From positions 1-31,085 of the IMG/VR virus record IMGVR_UViG_3300044712_001940: a stretch of DNA of 31,085 nt, one strand, 5' to 3'. Source of the DNA: a virus. Shown one piece after another: positions 28,780 to 31,085 of this stretch. Made by a program: the position numbers and the translations under genes. How positions within the stretch are numbered: position 1 is the first letter of the stretch; each line of letters opens with the position of its first letter. The notes beneath the pieces are model-generated. The model worked only from the letters and a program-made list of their open reading frames with translations, was not told where the DNA came from and did not search any database.

Positions 28780-30442
28780 CCAAGCCGATCTCACCAATGC
28801 TGTCCTGCAGGCGGCCGGTGTCCTCGAGGGGCCTGCTGTCTCCGAGGCTGCTGCCGCCACTGGGCAGGATCCCGTCCTGTCACTTCCTCCGATCCGGCTG
28901 CCGGGCCGCAATGTCTACATCAGCGAATTTGCCCGCCAGCTTGGACAGGTCTGCTCGACAAATGGGGTCTATGTCCGCGGGGATCTGCCCGTGTATCTGG
29001 ACCGGCGGCACAATCGCCTCGAGCGGCTCGATCCCGATACCTTCCTCACCTACGCGGAGAAGCTGGCGTACCTTCACCGGCTGGAGAAGTCAGGGGAGGA
29101 GTTCGTGAAGATCAAGGAGTCGATGAAGAAGGACCACGCCAAGAGTGTTCTGGCATCTCCACACTTCAAGGATCAGCAGCGGGAGATCTGGCGTGTGAAT
29201 ATGGTCCCGTGTCCTGTTCTCCGTGGCAATGGTGTCCTCGATCTGCTGCAGCCGGACTCTTTTGACCATGAGACGGGGATTCTGACCATGGGGAGTGATA
29301 TCACCTACCGAGAGATGCCTGCCGAGGAGGCGGTGACCTTCCTGGCGAATCTGACGGCCGCGTTCCCTATGCCGGGACGGGATGAGCGAGGGGTGTCGCA
29401 GGCACTCTCGGTCTTCATCGCGGCGCTGCTGACTCCCTTCACCCTGGGGATGCTCGAGCGGGAGGATCTGATACCGATGTTCCTGTTCTGTGCCAATCGT
29501 CAGGGGTCGGGCAAATCGCTCCTGGTGAAGATCATCCTCTGGGCTCTCTATGGGAAGGCATCCTCGATTCTCTTCGGAAAGGATGAGGATGAGCTCCGCA
29601 AGCTACTCGACACGGAGGCGCTGGCCAATGAGGCCTATCTCTTCTTCGACAATACCAAGCGGCGCCTGGCATCGCCTGCCATGGACATGTGGGTCACTCA
29701 GCCATCGTGGAAGGGCCGCCGGATGGGTGGTCAGATGGGGTTCGAGGTTCCCAAGCAGTCGGTGATCTACATCTCGGCCAATCACCCGAACGTCGACCGC
29801 GATGCCGATCGCCGTACCCTGTTCTGTGAGCTCTTTACCGAGCAGGTCGACATCTCAAGCAGGACGTTTGACCGAGTCATCAACGATGCTTGGCTGAAGC
29901 GACCCGAGGTGCGTGCTGACATCCTCTCGGCGGTCTGGTCGCTGGTGCGGCACTGGGACAAGTCGGGCAGGCCTGCGGGGCCGCGCTCCCTTGCCTCCTT
30001 TGAGTCCTGGTCACGGCTGGTCGGAGGTATCTGCCATGCGGCCGGTCTGCCCGATCCCCTCGATCGTTCTGAGTCGGTTGTGGCCGGTGATGACGAGACC
30101 AAGGACATGAAGACGCTGGTGAGACTGCTGGCCCTCGAGCTACTCGAGAAGATCCAGGCGGCTGAGTCAGATGATGAGCGCCCCCATGATGAGGAAGCAG
30201 CCAAGGCGGCCGAGTTTGAGTTTGATCGGGTGATTGAGCTCTGTGAGGCCAATGACCTCTTCGTGGACAAGATCGAGCGCCGTGATGAGAAGCTGACCAG
30301 GGCAAGCCGGATCAGCATGGGCAGGATCCTCGGCCACGAGGCCGGGCAAGTCTGGGCCGTCGAAGGGGTGGGGCAGGTACGCTTCGGCCGTCGAGGCTCA
30401 AAGAACTGGCGCTCCTTCATCGTGGAGCTGGTTGAGGAATAG
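28772..30442 (+). CDS. Replicative P-loop helicase/ATPase (phage primase-helicase type)
   Basis: A 556-aa protein starting at GTG 28772, seven bases behind GGGAGGT and overlapping the primase. Walker A is ANRQGSGKS (~241-249), Walker B YLFFDN (~289-294). After this comes a sensor-like SANHPNVDRDADRRT (~335-350), where the RR pair may hold the arginine finger. This resembles D5/VapE-like SF3-AAA helicases of phages and satellite elements. A helical N-terminus (~55-150) and an acidic region (~455-480) flank the core. It should unwind DNA at the origin, perhaps at the iterons 0.3 kb downstream. Confidence 0.85.
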   Translation: MSNQADLTNAVLQAAGVLEGPAVSEAAAATGQDPVLSLPPIRLPGRNVYISEFARQLGQVCSTNGVYVRGDLPVYLDRRHNRLERLDPDTFLTYAEKLAYLHRLEKSGEEFVKIKESMKKDHAKSVLASPHFKDQQREIWRVNMVPCPVLRGNGVLDLLQPDSFDHETGILTMGSDITYREMPAEEAVTFLANLTAAFPMPGRDERGVSQALSVFIAALLTPFTLGMLEREDLIPMFLFCANRQGSGKSLLVKIILWALYGKASSILFGKDEDELRKLLDTEALANEAYLFFDNTKRRLASPAMDMWVTQPSWKGRRMGGQMGFEVPKQSVIYISANHPNVDRDADRRTLFCELFTEQVDISSRTFDRVINDAWLKRPEVRADILSAVWSLVRHWDKSGRPAGPRSLASFESWSRLVGGICHAAGLPDPLDRSESVVAGDDETKDMKTLVRLLALELLEKIQAAESDDERPHDEEAAKAAEFEFDRVIELCEANDLFVDKIERRDEKLTRASRISMGRILGHEAGQVWAVEGVGQVRFGRRGSKNWRSFIVELVEE

Positions 30443-30486
30443 GGTCGCGAGTGGCTAAAGGGCAGGCCCTGTGCAAGGTTGACGCC

Positions 30487-30654
30487 ATGCATAGGGCCTG
30501 CCTATTGATCTCGATCCTGCTTCTGACCGCCTGCACCTCATCCCTGGATAGGCGTGCCCCCCAGATGGCCGCCTATACCCAAGGCCTCACCGACGGGGCG
30601 CTGGCTGCCTTCAAGGGCAGGCCGGTCCCAATCCATCCACCCGTGGGGTCTTAG
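30487..30654 (+). CDS. Small lipoprotein
   Basis: A 55-aa protein starting MHRACLLISILLLTACTSS, with a lipobox LTAC (Cys16) after a short hydrophobic core. The mature peptide has about 40 residues (AYTQGLTDGALAAFKG..). A GTG at 30451 would add 12 aa before the signal and is less likely. It is the last gene before the iterons. Small phage lipoproteins can block adsorption (as T5 Llp does) or serve as outer-membrane spanin subunits; neither can be decided here. Confidence 0.65.
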   Translation: MHRACLLISILLLTACTSSLDRRAPQMAAYTQGLTDGALAAFKGRPVPIHPPVGS

Positions 30655-30657
30655 GCC

Positions 30658-30673
30658 TTCTCCACGTGTAGAG
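30658..30673. repeat. Degenerate copy of the CTACACGTGTAG palindrome
   Basis: TTCTCCACGTGTAGAG matches 14 of 16 bases of the palindrome at 5595 and 19177. It begins four bases after the lipoprotein stop. The pairing is broken at one position, so as a hairpin it is weaker. Confidence 0.5.
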
Positions 30674-30730
30674 CACCGCTGGCAATCCCGTCGACCCATC
30701 GCGGCCGTCCGGGCCTCCTCGAAGTCCGTG

Positions 30731-30931
30731 CGACTATCCCACTCGACTATCCCACTGAGGCACGGGATAGGCCGCCTCGACTATCCCATTCCGCCACCAA
30801 TCGCCTCATCGGGCCACGACCTGAGCCGCTGCGGCCGTCTCGACTTTCCCAGTATTAACGACATTCCCACAAGACATTCCCACTGTTAAAGTATTGTACT
30901 CCAAAGTCTTGGAGAATCACTGGGATAGTGG
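30731..30931. repeat. 13-bp iteron cluster, consensus CGACTATCCCACT (putative origin or packaging site)
   Basis: Six direct copies: 30731-30743 and 30744-30756 (identical, directly adjacent), 30778-30790 (one change), 30841-30853 (two changes), and 30859-30871 with 30872-30884 (CGACATTCCCACA and AGACATTCCCACT, again directly adjacent). One inverted copy lies at 30919-30931 (11 of 13). An incomplete inverted copy (GGGATAG) is at 30764. Such iterons are bound by initiators, ParB proteins or terminases; the primase/helicase upstream favours an origin, and the terminase gene just beyond the window end would fit a cosB-like site. Confidence 0.75.
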
Positions 30932-31073
30932 AGGAAGAAGATAGGGTAGTAACTTTGTTTCTAAATCAACCGACGCTGACGGATTCCCCGAAAAAGCCCG
31001 TCACATTCCCCGTCCCGTCCCGCTTTCCGTCAAAATCAAAGGAATCTTTTCGATTCGGTCCCCCCTTGTGTCA
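30932..31073. other. Non-coding end region, probable packaging end
   Basis: No credible gene. It holds a pyrimidine-rich stretch with repeated CCCGTCCCGTCCCG-like triplets (31010-31023), a GAATC-TTTTC-GATTC inverted repeat (31042-31056), and then CCCCCC before the 12-base terminal repeat. Joined to the window start, it would put a structured, pyrimidine-rich site about 100 bp before the small terminase, as expected for cos. Confidence 0.4.
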
Positions 31074-31085
31074 GTTGAGCGGGTG
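31074..31085. repeat. 12-bp terminal direct repeat (right copy)
   Basis: GTTGAGCGGGTG, identical to bases 1-12. See the left copy for the alternatives. Confidence 0.75.

Noticed and set aside
27484-28783. Minus-strand frames opposite the primase
   Set aside because: Shadows of a G/C-rich gene; the + strand frame has motifs and coupled neighbours.
30731-30931. CRISPR array
   Set aside because: Repeats are only 13 bp, partly directly adjacent without spacers, and no cas gene is present; iterons fit better.

Overview
The window looks like a complete genome of a temperate, lambda-like tailed phage (siphovirus) of about 31 kb, in its free or circularised form. It carries a GpA-type terminase, a lambda-type portal, an S49 capsid protease, a short tape measure protein, a lysis cassette, a tyrosine integrase and a primase-helicase pair. 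The integrase and an apparently intact attP lie in the middle of the molecule, not at an edge, which argues against an integrated prophage. The first and last 12 bases are identical, so the ends are either a circular overlap or a cos-like site. The host cannot be read securely. The high GC content, the many starts without Shine-Dalgarno sequences in the structural genes and the GYF_2-type cargo gene would fit a Gram-negative bacterium of the PVC/Verrucomicrobiota kind, but this is a weak inference. The putative lipoprotein spanin and a second lipoprotein point to a host with an outer membrane.

Layout. 76-7326 (+): DNA packaging and head (small and large terminase, small connector, portal, S49 protease, a tRNA-Met-like gene, a palindromic terminator, scaffold-like protein, major capsid protein). 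7454-11721 (+): neck and tail (head closure, tail completion, tail terminator, tail-tube candidate, tail assembly chaperone candidate, tape measure). 11734-17451 (+): tail-tip and fibre proteins, progressively more A/T-rich. 17448-19175 (+): lysis (coiled-coil membrane protein, lipoprotein with C-terminal membrane helices, holin, exported cysteine endolysin). 19294-20602 (-): cargo/lysogeny operon (ribbon-helix-helix regulator, GYF_2 membrane protein, secreted protein), facing a second ribbon-helix-helix gene at 20693 (+) across a 90-bp A/T-rich control region. 20914-22327: small HTH protein, integrase (-) and attP. 22348-30654 (+): early/replication region made of tightly overlapped genes, including several proteins under 60 aa, two ParB-fold proteins, a primase-like protein and a P-loop helicase. 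30655-31085: non-coding, with a cluster of 13-bp iterons followed by the probable packaging end.

How it fits together. The structural genes are mostly preceded by G-poor leaders without a Shine-Dalgarno sequence, while the early region uses a strong AGGAGGT-type site placed inside the end of the preceding gene, with ATGA/GTGA overlaps. A 35-bp element followed by a TTTGACAC box precedes both the scaffold/capsid unit and the tail-tube candidate, the two products needed in highest amounts, so it may be a late expression signal. A perfect 16-bp palindrome occurs after the protease/tRNA and after the endolysin, with a decayed copy after the last early gene, so it marks module ends. No CI/Cro-type repressor is visible; the two divergent ribbon-helix-helix proteins are the best candidates for the lysogeny switch.
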